From Locusta migratoria (Eukaryota > Arthropoda > Insecta > Orthoptera > Acrididae), in contig CM048750.1 in assembly GCA_026315105.1 (NCBI GenBank), forward strand, positions 265,723,151 to 265,787,150: a stretch of 64,000 nucleotides of DNA, in the 5' to 3' direction. This document shows positions 54,693 through 64,000 of this stretch, in pieces. The position numbers and the translations under genes are program-made. The notes below the pieces were generated by a model. That model was given only the letters and a program-made list of their open reading frames with translations, had not been told where the DNA came from and did not search any database. Each line of letters opens with the position of its first letter. Within the stretch, counting starts at the first letter, position 1.

Positions 54693-54883
54693 TTTGTTTG
54701 TTATTCTTTGGCAGTTGTTTTGAACAAATCCAATAAGTTCTCCATGTCGTATCTGGATCCAACTTGTTAACAATAAGATTGAAAATGTGACCGCCGTGAT
54801 TGTCGTTGAAACTACAGAAATATATATGGGAAAACTCCCCAATATATCTTCGAAATCTATGCAGTGCATTGAGTCAAGATATT
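54693..54883 (-). pseudogene. Candidate chemoreceptor-like exon fragment
   Basis: The minus strand encodes KYLDSMHCIDFEDILGSF, a hydrophobic helix (PIYISVVSTTITAVTFSILL), then TSWIQIRHGELIGFVQNNC and QRITNK, directly followed by a strong splice donor (AAA|GTAAGT, donor at 54,692-54,687). A membrane helix followed by such a polar loop is reminiscent of insect odorant or gustatory receptors, but this is a visual impression. Upstream an in-frame TAA precedes KYLDS and no acceptor in the right phase is seen, so it is a fragment or pseudogene. A chance ORF is the alternative. Confidence 0.25.
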
Positions 54884-55881
54884 TTTACGCAACTTTGACC
54901 CTGCCAGTAAAGACCGATGACAGTTCGTTTCTTTTTCTTTCTTTGTTTTTTTTTCTCCAAACCTTAACTTCAGTGCTTTTATCACTGATTCTTCGAAACA
55001 AGTCAGATCTCTTGGAAATAGGAAAAATAGGTGCCTTTTACAATATTAAAGCTTAAATAGTCAAAAATAGTGCTTAGCGTTGAAATAGGTTATTTCAGGT
55101 GCTATAAAATTAGCATTTTCGGTTTTAAGTTGTGATGAGACGTGTACGTACAAGTTTATTAGCAGCTACAAATTCAGGGAAAAGGTTTTAACCTAAAGAC
55201 CCGCGACCTAGTAATCATCTTCTCAATGAAACCACACATACCTGTACCATGTTTCATGACGAAATATATTAATAGCTCAAAACGAAGTATATTGCAAGAT
55301 ACCCTCCTCCATGCACCATAGGGAGGGATAAAGAGCATAAAATTTGACGATGATGAACCAAACCAAATACGTAATTCCTATCGTCAACTATGATATACAG
55401 TGCACACAGAAATTATGTTTCCCATTTCGTTCGAATTATCCTAATTTCGTTCATGTTACTTTGTTCTGCGCTAAAATGAAGAGCAAATATTCTGTTTCAA
55501 ACCGTGACTACGTTATCTTTTACAGCTAAAACAACAAACGGAATAAGTGTGGTAATACTGAATTCCACAGAACTTTGTACTTAATCTAAATACAAAGTTA
55601 CTACTATCATTACGTCATTTACAACAGTCATTATAACAGTATCTTCGGAGTTTATGTACAAGTGACAAAGAAATATATATTTCCAATTCGTTGGTATGCA
55701 TTTCAGGGCATTATCACAAAGTAGAACAAATGTATTTGTCAGGGAGAGCGCTGTTACCTTTGAACAACTCGTAATATTGCAGAACATAGATGTGTTCATT
55801 TAACAAGGTTGTGCGAACGCCTTTTAGGAAGCAAGATAAAAACAATACCAACTGCACGTTTCGAACCCTCTTCTAACTCTC
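54884..55881. other. Unassigned sequence
   Basis: No supported gene or repeat in about 1 kb. Confidence 0.45.
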
Positions 55882-56080
55882 GCCGGCCGCGGTGGCCGAG
55901 GGGACTGAGGCGTTCCAGTCACGGTCTGCACGGCCACTACTGTCGGGGGTTCTAATCCCCCCTGGGGCATGGATATTTGTGCCGTCCTTAGTAAAAGGTA
56001 GTAGATAAGTAGTTTGTAAGTTTAGGGACTGATGATCCCGTAGTTAAGTCACATAAGCTTAACAAACATTTGAACATTTT
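55882..56080 (+). repeat. SINE family A
   Basis: Full-length copy with an 11-bp duplication TTCTAACTCTC (55,871-55,881 and 56,081-56,091). The B box is altered (GGGGTTCTAATCC). Confidence 0.94.
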
Positions 56081-56339
56081 TTCTAACTCTCTAACAAGTT
56101 CGTACGCCTCAAACTAATTCGCAGCCCATTACCCTACGGGGAACAGCTGCGAGAGTAATCCGTAATTCTCGTACCATGACAGATGTTAACTGCTTACATA
56201 GCATTTTTAGACAGTAGATTATAAATCGTTGTACTAAGAACGACGTGTTTTTGATAATTTTCATTGCTTTGAAGTGTCAACGCTTGAGTGATGATAAGAA
56301 AATCATCAAATACATAACGCAAGATGGCGTATGCAAAGA

Positions 56340-56512
56340 GGGTTTCGGGCAAATATTCTGGCGACGGATATCATGTCTACGGTCGGGGGTTCGAATCCTC
56401 CCTCGGACATGGATGTGTGTGTCGTCTTTAATGTAAGGTAGTTCATAAATAGTTTGTAAGTTTAGGGAATGATGACCCCTCAGTTAAGCCCCTTAAGCTT
56501 CACAAACATGTC
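56340..56512 (+). repeat. SINE, 5'-altered (A-like)
   Basis: CTACGGTCGGGGGTTCGAATC, CTCGGACATGGATGTGTGTG and GTTTAGGGAATGATGACCCC with a CTTCACAAACATG tail. The first part of the tRNA head is replaced by unrelated sequence. Confidence 0.8.
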
Positions 56513-56564
56513 ATTTTTGGATTTCATGTGACTGATTTCCGAACGTCAAATATACGCTGTTTTC

Positions 56565-56766
56565 GCCGGCCGCGGTGGCCGAGGTGACTGAGGCGCGGCA
56601 GTCACGGTCAGCACGGCCACTACGGTCGGGGCTTCGAATCCCCCCTCGGGCATGGATATTTGTGCCGTCCTAGTTCGTAAGTAGTTCATAAGTAGTTTGT
56701 ACGTTTAGGGACTGATGACCCCGTAGTTAAGTCCCATAAGCTTAACAAACATTTGAACATTTTTTT
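56565..56766 (+). repeat. SINE family A
   Basis: Full-length copy with a 12-bp duplication TACGCTGTTTTC (56,553-56,564 and 56,767-56,778). It sits in a short tandem repeat of about 50 bp whose units share GTCAAAT(A/G)TACGCT and GAGGCTA/CAGGCTA. Confidence 0.95.
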
Positions 56767-57000
56767 TACGCTGTTTTCCTTCCAGGCTACAGTCACTCGT
56801 CCGAAAGTCAAATGTACGCTAGGTTCCTTCGAGGCTATAGTCATTCGTAACAAGTACGGGCAAAGAAAATAAACTTCAAAATGAGAACAAACTACCAACT
56901 AAGGCAGGTGACAATATTTTAACGGAAAAAAGATAATGAAATGTGGGGGATACGTGAAAATAATAGTTTAAATAGGTAAAAGTTAAAAAAAAATGTTTGT

Positions 57001-57192
57001 TCAAATTTTTGTAGAACTTATGGGACTTAACTACGGGGTCATCAGTCCCTAAGCTTACAAACTACTTATGAACTAGCTAAGACTAAGGACGGCACAAATA
57101 TCCATGCCCGAGGGGGGATTCGAACCCCCGACCGTAGTGGCCGTGCAGACCGTGAGTGGAGCGCCTCAGTCCCTTCGGCCACCGCGGCCGGC
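57001..57192 (-). repeat. SINE family A
   Basis: Minus-strand full-length copy, with a 13-bp duplication AAAAAATGTTTGT (56,988-57,000 and 57,193-57,205). Confidence 0.95.
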
Positions 57193-57360
57193 AAAAAATG
57201 TTTGTCAAAGCTAAAATCAAATATCAAATCATTTTGGCTGTTTGTTAAAATACGGTCGGAGACAGAATATTATGAGTTGTGTGCATAGTTCCCTTCTGTG
57301 AACTTCTCCACGACCATAACGAACGGAAAGTAAATTAAACTTTTATGCATTGTGTTGGAA

Positions 57361-57880
57361 CCTGCGACTGATTCTTGAAATAGGTTTCAGAAATTACTGC
57401 AACCAGTCGCCTTTTGTTTCTTCTTAAAGAAGATTTATTTAAACCATTACCGGTTTCAAGCTGCCTAGCAGCTTATCTTCAGATGGTATACATTTATTTC
57501 AAATTACAAATGTATCTGTGGCAGGGCAGAAAACGAGAAAAAAGTAAACACTAATTTTGGTAGGCTATACTGAATAATTACAATATAAATCTGTCTTCAA
57601 GACATTACTTACAGTTATGCGCTTCACGTTTAATTTGTCCATATTTGTTCCGCTTATGGATAGGATCTCACTATACTTCCTTTCAATCAACACACCACAG
57701 CAACTCCCACGACACGACTTTTAAGTGGTAAAATTAACAAACACTTCACACACTTGTAATTTGAAATAAATGTATACCATCTGAAGATGAGCTGCTAGGC
57801 AGCTTGAAACCGGTAATGGTTTAAATAAATCAAAAGGCGACTGGTTGCAGTAATTTTGTGAAACCTATTGGAAAATAAAT
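57361..57880. mobile_element. Foldback element with hammerhead-like arms
   Basis: AATAGGTTTCAGAAATTACT, CCAGTCGCCTTTTG, TTTAAACCATTACCGGTTTC, AAGCTGCCTAGCAGCTTATC and TTCAAATTACAA (57,380-57,512) are mirrored at 57,755-57,870. The plus-strand arm reads CTGAAGATGAGCTGC, TAG, GCAGCTTGAAACCGG, a perfect 6-bp stem between core-like strands. The left arm has an extra CTTCTTAAAGAAG segment. The centre is about 240 bp and unrelated to any recognised family. Confidence 0.7.
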
Positions 57881-58440
57881 TACCCCTCTCCAACCTCCGA
57901 ATCCTGTGTTGTGTTCAAATCATGCAAAAAACATGGAAATAGGCACTTACAATTTTTCTCAAATGTTCCGATTTTCATTATATATTTCAAAAAATTTTGT
58001 TTCTCACAATCCTTGCTCTGAGAATTACGAACATGGAAAAAGAGGTCTGCCAAATCGGTGAAGCCGTTCTCATGCGATATGCGTATGTATATGCCGCAAT
58101 TGATTTTCATTAATTTAGATTATACAGGTGGCATCTGTTATTTCGGATATTATAACTGCCAAAATTATCCCATTTGCTGTTGCACTCCTACAATCACAAT
58201 TCCACCATCAGACGGATCACCATTTCGAATTTCTTATCGCCTTCTTTTGACGGATGGTAGCCGTCGTATTTACAAATATACTTTTTCCTGACAGTTCGGA
58301 GGTATCACTTGGTGAGAACCAATCACTATTAAAAAATTTATCTGCAGATTTTCTCTTTTGTTTGAAGCTAATATTGTGCAAAATTTATTGATTTCAATAC
58401 AAAAGAAATATTAGTTCAAGTAACAAGGCAGTCTAGATCA
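57881..58440. other. Unassigned sequence
   Basis: No supported gene. Plus-strand frame 58,058-58,291 (GGICYFGYYNCQNYPICCCT) has no recognised domain. Confidence 0.4.
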
Positions 58441-58520
58441 AAATTTCTTTTATTTACTTGGTAACCGGTTTCGGTCACTTAGATGACATCAGACCACAAC
58501 TGTAATGATACATAATATAT
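58441..58520 (-). repeat. Hammerhead-like block
   Basis: On the minus strand CTGATGTCATCTAAGTGACC followed by GAAACCGGTTACC gives core-like strands CTGATG and GAAAC bracketing a TCA/TGA stem. Confidence 0.4.
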
Positions 58521-58666
58521 TATTAGAGGGACAAATTATTTCTAAATTGAGTATTTAAAATAAGAATAAAATATACCCGTAATAATGGCCACCGGTTGCT
58601 TTCAGATGGAGGTGCCTTTATGGAGCTGCAGCTGAAAACATCTGTCCTTTTCCGGCCTTATATATA

Positions 58667-59817
58667 TCATCATCATCATCATTAGAGACTGATTATGCCT
58701 TTCAGCGTTCAGTCTGGAGCATAGTACCTCTAATAAAATTCCTCCAAGATCCCCTATAATGCCTCGTCTGATGTTATGCCTTTTACTTCAAAATCATTCT
58801 GCGCCGAATCTAAGTACTTTCTTCTTGGTCTACCTCGACTCCTCTTACCCTCCGCTGCCGAGTTCATGAGTCTCTTAGGTAACCTTGCTTCTCCCCACCA
58901 TCTAAGTCTGTTTGCTCTAACTGCTTCATCTATGGTGTTCATTCCCAGTTTTTCTTTGATTTCCTCATTATGGACACCCTCCTGCCATTGTTCCCATCTA
59001 TTAGTACCTGCAATCATTCTTGCTACTTTCATATCTGTAACCTCTACCTTATGAATAAGGTAACCTGTATCCACCCAGCTTTCACTCCCATACAACAAAG
59101 TTGGTCGAAAGATAGAGCTGTGCACTGCTAACTTAGTCTTGGTACTTACTCCCTTCTTGCAGAAGAGAGTAGATCTTAGCTGAGCACTCACTGCATTAGC
59201 TTTGCTGCACCCCGATTCCAGCTCTTTCACTATGTTGTCATCCTGTGAGAAAATACATCCCAGATACTTGAAACTGTCTACCTGTTCTAACTTTGTTCCT
59301 CCTATTTGGCACTCAATCTGTTTAAATCTCTTTCCCACCGACATTACTTTCGTTTTGGAGATGCTGATCTTCATATCATAATCCTTGCACCTTTGATCGA
59401 GCTCTGGAATATTAGTTTGCAACCTCTCAATCGAATCGGCCAGCCGGCCTCGGTGGCCGAGGGGACTGAGGCGCTTCAGTCACGGTCTGCACGGCCACTA
59501 CGGTCGGGGGTCCGAATCCCCCCTCGGGCATGGATATTTGTGCCGTCCTAGTTCGTAAGTAGTGCATAAGCAGTTTGTAAGAGTAGGGACTGATGACCCC
59601 GTAGTTGAGTCCCATAAGACTTACAAACATTTGAACATTTTTTTCTAATCGGCCATTACAACCAAGTCATCAGCATATGCGAGGCTGCTTATTTTGTTTT
59701 GACCTATTTTAATCCCGCCCTGCCAGTCTACTGTTTTCAACATGTGATCCATGAATAGTATGAACAGCAGTGGTGACAGGTTACAGCCTTTTCTTACCCC
59801 TGAAACTACCCTTATAT
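58667..59817 (-). pseudogene. RTE-like LINE fragment, split by a SINE
   Basis: Minus strand: VVSGVRKGCNLSPLLFILFM and the catalytic block SSLAYADDLVVMAD at about 59,650-59,690, then after the SINE KDYDMKISISKTKVMSVGKR, QVDSFKYLGCIFSQDDN, RPTLLYGSESWVDTG, NEEIKEKLGMNTIDEAVRAN and RLRWWGEARLPKRLMNSAAE, followed by KRSRGRPRRKYLD. The 222-codon open part is unusually well preserved. It ends in an (ATC)n tail at 58,667-58,683. The 5' part is missing and a Helitron abuts the break. Confidence 0.88.
59443..59646 (+). repeat. SINE family A in RTE-like LINE
   Basis: Full-length plus-strand copy with a 9-bp duplication AATCGGCCA (59,434-59,442 and 59,647-59,655). It separates the YADD catalytic block from the rest of the LINE. 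Confidence 0.93.
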
Positions 59818-59825
59818 ATATATAA

Positions 59826-61090
59826 CTTAATTCCCGCTGCTTCGCACGCGTAGACTGGATCGTCTGCATTTCTTGTTTCTACTTCTAAATATAAATTTTC
59901 ATAGGTTTAGCTTTAAAATGTTTTCTTAATCAAGTATTTGGATACAACTTGCCGCCCTCTATTGCACCATTGATGGCAGAATTCAAAACATACCGTAACA
60001 CATTTTTTTTTTAATTCTAACCATGGTTCCAAATCCAAATCTTCGCATTTCTGGCATCAGAATAATCTTAGTAACACTCTTAAAAGATTTTCCCTTATTT
60101 CACAGCTTGATGGTTGAATTTCCAAAAATATCGAAACACGTGTTTTTAATTTTCCAATAAAAAATTTAAATCCGAAGTTTTGAATTTCTTGCTTCAATTT
60201 CCCTGTATAGCAACGTTTTTTTCTTTTTTTTTTTTTTTTTTCTTTTTTTTTCAGGGAACCGTTCATCCACTATTTCACCCCCTTAGCGATGGGAATAACG
60301 AATAGATTCACTTTTCAGCGTAGTTTTATATCGTTTAGAAACGGATCAAGAACGCGAAATTTCTTCCTTACGCAATGACACTTTTCTTGATAGTTTCACT
60401 TTTTAAACTGCAATATGCACTTATTTTTCTTTATTCGCTTGTTTCAGAAAAACATCTGAAGAATGTGCATCACGTTTCGCAGTATATAACCTCTTTGCTA
60501 TTATAGACTCAAAAGTCATTGCTGGTCTTCACTCCGAATTTTATATAAGCTGACGCGTTTCAACCACTGTATCTTCCACCCTCTTATAGCTATCGACACG
60601 CAAATTCTATGGTGTACGCCGGCCGCGGTGGCCGAGGGGACTGAGGCGCTCCAGTCACGGTCTGCACGGCCACTACGGTCGGGGATTCGAATCCCCCCTC
60701 TGGCATAGATATTTGTGCCGTCCTAGTTCGTAAGTAATTCATAAGTAGTTTGTAAGTTTAGGGACTGATGACCCCGTAGTTAAGTCCCATAAACTATACA
60801 AACAATTTCTATGGTGTACAACGGGAGACTTTGTACTACCACAACACAGAGAGATCGTTCGTCTCCATTGTGTAGTTTTTGCTGGAGAGCAAAATATTGA
60901 CACCCACAAGTCGGTAACTTTCAACTGCCATATCTTCCACCCTCTTATCGTTATCAACCCTCTACCACCATAGTACACAATGGGAGACTGATACGTACTA
61001 CCACATACAAACACTATTACTCTGAATGTGTAGTTTTGGCCTCTGAGTGAAATATAGGCACAAATATCTCGATTTTTATATTCATTAAGA
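59826..61090 (-). mobile_element. Non-autonomous Helitron (inverted), SINE-interrupted
   Basis: On the minus strand it begins TCTTAATGAATATAAAAATC at 61,090, continues with GTGTAGTTTTTGCTGGAGAG-like and GTGATGCACATTCTTCAGAT segments that match 38,161-39,237, and ends CTACGCGTGCGAAGCAGCGG near 59,826. The usual CTAGT terminus is altered. An A-rich run (minus strand) lies where the 38-kb copy has a T run. Confidence 0.75.
60618..60806 (+). repeat. SINE family A in Helitron
   Basis: Near full-length plus-strand copy, with a 13-bp duplication TTCTATGGTGTAC (60,605-60,617 and 60,807-60,819). The tail is slightly short. Confidence 0.94.
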
Positions 61091-61245
61091 TATATTTCTT
61101 TCCAAAAGGAAGGGATCAACTGATAGGACATATTCTGAGAGAAGGAAATCATTAATTTAGCACTGAAGGGAAGTGTGTGGGGTAAAAATCTCTTAGGGAA
61201 AACGCGAGAGGAATACAGGAAGCAGTTTTAAAAGAATATAAGGCT
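61091..61245 (+). pseudogene. RTE-like LINE C-terminal scrap
   Basis: The frame reads EKEIINLALKGSVWGKNLLG then KTREEYRKQF and a stop, matching the conserved end of RTE-type polyproteins (LEGxVEGKxxRGRPRxxY). It is plus strand, opposite to the LINE at 58,667-59,817. Confidence 0.65.
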
Positions 61246-61266
61246 CTCCACTTTTCATCTACCCGC

Positions 61267-61268
<2 letters not shown>

Positions 61269-61347
<79 letters not shown>
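61269..61347. repeat. (TA)n microsatellite
   Basis: Almost pure TA for about 78 bp. Confidence 0.97.
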
Positions 61348-61351
<4 letters not shown>

Positions 61352-62204
61352 CTCTTCCTCAATCAGTCAAGTGCCTTTCCCTTGTGTAAAAAACTACGTA
61401 ACTCTATTAACTTACATTGTAAGCAGTACTGTGGTGTTCTATTGCAAGGTACTCTGTGCCATTTACCACATGAAATCTTAGACGGACGTCGATGTTACTA
61501 TTGTTTCGATGGTTGTGTAAAATTACATCAAGATCGGATAAAATCGTAGAGTTTGTCGAAGTTCGTACGCAAAATAAACTCCGCTATGCACCGTACAAAA
61601 TTTTATGTATACAGTGACTTCTCGTTGTTTTAAAAGTAACTTGTGCAAAATTTAACCAAGATTCCAACTAAACTGTAGATTCATATACAATACAAACACA
61701 TGGAACAAATATGACTATAAAGGTCTCAGCGTATTAAAAATGATGGATCAAAGAGACTAAACAATGAGTTATATTCTCTCATTGTTATTTTACATCTCAT
61801 CTGACAGTGCACTGGGGCCACAGAATTACCGATTATTCATTTTCGGAATAAACATGTCGCTTTCCTATAGCAGTTTATTTATTATACCCAGACACGTTTA
61901 GTCTGTTTTTACTTCACGGCATCATCAATGGGTTCTGGAAACTTCATTTTAATTTTCAGACGCAGTATTTATACGCACATCAAAAGAAGAGTACCATTAC
62001 CAGAATTCTAGAGGTTCTTAACGCTTTACATAAAAATGGAATATATACGTAAACAACATTTCAATTCTGTTTGTTACTCATGAGAACAGAAATTGAAGAC
62101 ATGAACCTACACGATCTGAGTTTGAGTTCCAGATTGTAGGACACACCATAGCCCCCAACACTTGGTAATACGTGCTCTTGCACTGATGCATGCCTGTGTT
62201 ATAT
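61348..62204. other. Unassigned sequence
   Basis: No supported feature. Confidence 0.45.
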
Positions 62205-62262
62205 CAGTGTTTCTCAACCTGTGGGTCGCGACACCCAGGTTCGGGGAGGGGGGGGGGGGGTT
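62205..62262 (+). repeat. hAT-like transposon left end
   Basis: CAGTGTTTCTCAACCTGTGG followed by GTCGCGACACCC matches the terminal sequence typical of many hAT MITEs, then a run of G (62,246-62,260). The GGGGTCGCCAA at 63,231-63,240 could be from the same element, but no CAGG...ACTG right end is seen in the window. Confidence 0.5.
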
Positions 62263-62713
62263 CACCATGTCTTGTTCAGAGGATCTCCGTCACAGGAGAC
62301 ATTACTTGCACCATACAGTAACCATCGAAGAGCGTGCCTGAATACTAGAGTTCCGAAATGCAAAAACATATGCATAAGAAAATTGACATGTATTTTAGAT
62401 TAAAATTATGCGATTCCTTGTTGATAATCAGTTCTCAGTTGATCAGGACAAAGATTGTTTTATAATAAATACATCGGATTAACAATGAATAAACGAAAGA
62501 CCCGAAAGGTATTTAAGGCACCACGCGATAGCTAAATTTACCAATACAGTATGTAATTTTGAGAAATTCGATTGTTCACAAATTGATTATGAAGTGGCAC
62601 CTTGCTCAAAAATCATCATTCGCTTCTGTGGTTACGTGCAATGTGAAACTTCGTTATGCAATATATATATATATTTCTTATATATTTTTTACGACGTTAC
62701 AGCGCTCAATGAA
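62263..62713. other. Unassigned sequence
   Basis: Possibly the inside of the hAT-like element. It contains a short TA tract at about 62,660. No coding feature. Confidence 0.35.
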
Positions 62714-63041
62714 TGAAATAAATCGCAATTTGCGATTAGTTATGGGTTCACTGTACTAGGTTTAGATGGAATACCAAAGTGCGGCGAATGAAAATTTGTG
62801 CCGGGCCGGGGTGCAAACCCGGAAGCTCCTGCTTACTAGGCAGACGCGTTGACCACTCCGCCACCGTGGACACAGTGACCAGCCCCACTGCAGAGGACTC
62901 TTCCCTGCACGTCTCCCGCCACACCCAAATCTTCATTGGCCACGCTATCTCTTTCCTATTACCACAACCTATTTGTTCTGTATTCCAGTTTGGTATTCCA
63001 TCTAAAGCTAGTACAGTGAAGCCACTTGCGATTTATTTCAT
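62714..63041 (-). mobile_element. Family C: inverted-ended element with tRNA-like core
   Basis: The ends ATGAAATAAATCGCAA and TTGCGATTTATTTCAT, and the next blocks CACTGTACTAGGTTTAGATG/CATCTAAAGCTAGTACAGTG-like, are inverted over about 60 bp. The core on the minus strand has a tRNA-Thr(AGT)-like segment (GGTGGCGGAGTGGTCAACG, CTGCCTAGTAAGCAG), but the B box is changed (GGGTTTGCACCC). It is 328 bp with no coding capacity. Confidence 0.75.
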
Positions 63042-63236
63042 ATATCTTTCTGTCAGAATTGTAATAATGTGTTCCATTCACAAAAATGGGCTAAAACTTA
63101 TTCTATAATGTACAATATTGCATTTTTCATTTTTTTTTACAAGAAACTTGTATCAACAGAAGAAAATTACGTTCGTTGCTTTTGAAAATACACACATAGT
63201 TGTGTTATGGTTCGGGGAAAGAGTTTCGAGGGGTCG

Positions 63237-63240
<4 letters not shown>

Positions 63241-63312
<72 letters not shown>
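63241..63312. repeat. (TA)n(TG)n microsatellite
   Basis: About 30 bp of TA followed by about 40 bp of TG. Frames across it are artefacts. Confidence 0.97.
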
Positions 63313-63313
<1 letters not shown>

Positions 63314-63351
63314 CGTCTATTCCGAAAGAAGAGACGTCGCTTCTGATCCTG

Positions 63352-64000
63352 CAGTTGTTATTGCTTTCATATTCCAGAATGTATGACTTCAAAGCTGAAA
63401 ATGTGTACCCAGCCGGGATTCGAATCGGGGTCTCCTGCTTTCTAGGCAGTTGTGCTGACCCCTACACCACTGGGGACACAGTGATCACCGCACCTGCAAG
63501 AACTACCTAAGCATGCCTCCACGTTAGTGGGGAGGGGTGGGCAAGTTTGGAGCCCTTAATCTTACGAGAATTAGTACACTGTGACTACGAGTTTGACAAC
63601 TGTGGGCAAGGTAAAGCTGGAAATTTGTGTCGCCGGCCGCGGTGGCCGAGGGGACTGAGGCGCTCCAGTCACGGTCTGCACGGCCACTACGGTCGGGGGT
63701 TCGAATCCCCCCTTGTGCCGTCCTTAGTCTTAGTTCATAAGTAGTTTGTAAGTTTAGTGACTGATGTCCCCGTAGTTAAGTCCCATAAGCTATACAAACA
63801 TTTATTTTTTTAAATGTGTGTCTGACGGGAGGCGTGCTTAGGTAGTCCTTGCTGGTGCGGTTATCACTGTGTCCCAGTGGTGTAGGGGTCAGCGCAACTG
63901 TCTAGAAAGCAGGAGACCCGGGTTCGAATTCCGGCTGGGTACACATTTTCAGCTTTGCTAATTCGCAGTTGAAGTAATATATTCTGGAATATGAAAGTAT
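63352..64000. mobile_element. Palindromic tRNA-bearing element, continuing past the window
   Basis: The left arm (TTCATATTCCAGAA, GCTGAAAATGTGTACCCAGC, CGGGATTCGAATC, CACCTGCAAGAACTACC, TAAGCATGCCTCC) is mirrored at 63,822-64,000. Each arm has a tRNA-like segment with a B box (GGGTTCGAATTCC on the right) and an anticodon-like loop CTAGAAA. The spacer of about 280 bp contains a SINE. The right end may lie beyond the window. Confidence 0.75.
63632..63811 (+). repeat. SINE family A in the palindrome spacer
   Basis: Plus-strand copy with the GCATGGATATTT segment deleted after the B box. It is flanked by AAATTTGTGTC/AAATGTGTGTC (63,621-63,631 and 63,812-63,822, one difference). Confidence 0.9.

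Noticed and set aside
63118..63510. 130-codon ORF with a Tyr-Ile and Val-Cys repeat
   Set aside because: It reads through the TA/TG microsatellite and a tRNA-like repeat.

Overview
This is a eukaryotic, AT-rich, intron- or intergenic-like window from an insect genome. The tRNA-derived SINE families (GGTTCGAATCC B-box heads and a shared tail ending AACAAACATTTGAACATTT), Tc1, Gypsy, Helitron, RTE and Jockey/CR1-type remnants, and the very low gene content suggest a large-genome orthopteran, most plausibly a Schistocerca-type locust. The species is an inference from memory of these repeats. No intact host protein-coding gene is visible. Nearly everything that can be supported is mobile DNA, most of it broken.

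Layout. 1-8.9 kb: SINE heads, a minus-strand LINE reverse-transcriptase remnant (1.87-2.88 kb) and inverted copies of an unnamed repeat. 8.9-11.3 kb: half of a palindromic repeat family, split by a Tc1-like element that itself carries a SINE. 11.3-15.0 kb: mostly unassigned, with a SINE and a LINE endonuclease fragment. 15.0-27.9 kb: a nested structure. A Tc1-like transposon with 24-bp inverted ends and TA flanks has its transposase split by an 11.3-kb Ty3/Gypsy-type LTR retrotransposon (4-bp duplication CTGG). That element in turn holds two SINEs, a Helitron with a higher-order tandem repeat, and a solo-LTR-like insert. 28-36.7 kb: SINE, an unrecognised gag-like ORF (minus strand) split by a LINE, a zinc-knuckle ORF1 split by a TTA-flanked MITE, and a poly(A)-tailed LINE. 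37-43 kb: a terminal-inverted-repeat element, a Helitron, and a 3.4-kb near-palindrome rich in GCGCATGCGC sites beside a GC-rich island. 43-47 kb: mostly featureless. 47.4-64 kb: Helitron-like DNA, hammerhead-like hairpins, many SINEs with clear target-site duplications, three RTE-like LINE pieces, a possible chemoreceptor-like exon fragment (54.7 kb), a hAT-like end, and palindromic tRNA-bearing elements.

How the parts relate. Insertion order can be read from target-site duplications. SINEs are usually the youngest layer and sit inside Tc1, Gypsy, Helitron, RTE and palindrome copies. The SINE families with different tRNA heads share one tail, consistent with mobilisation by the same LINE partner. 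None of the retrotransposon or transposase ORFs is intact, so mobility would depend on proteins supplied from elsewhere.
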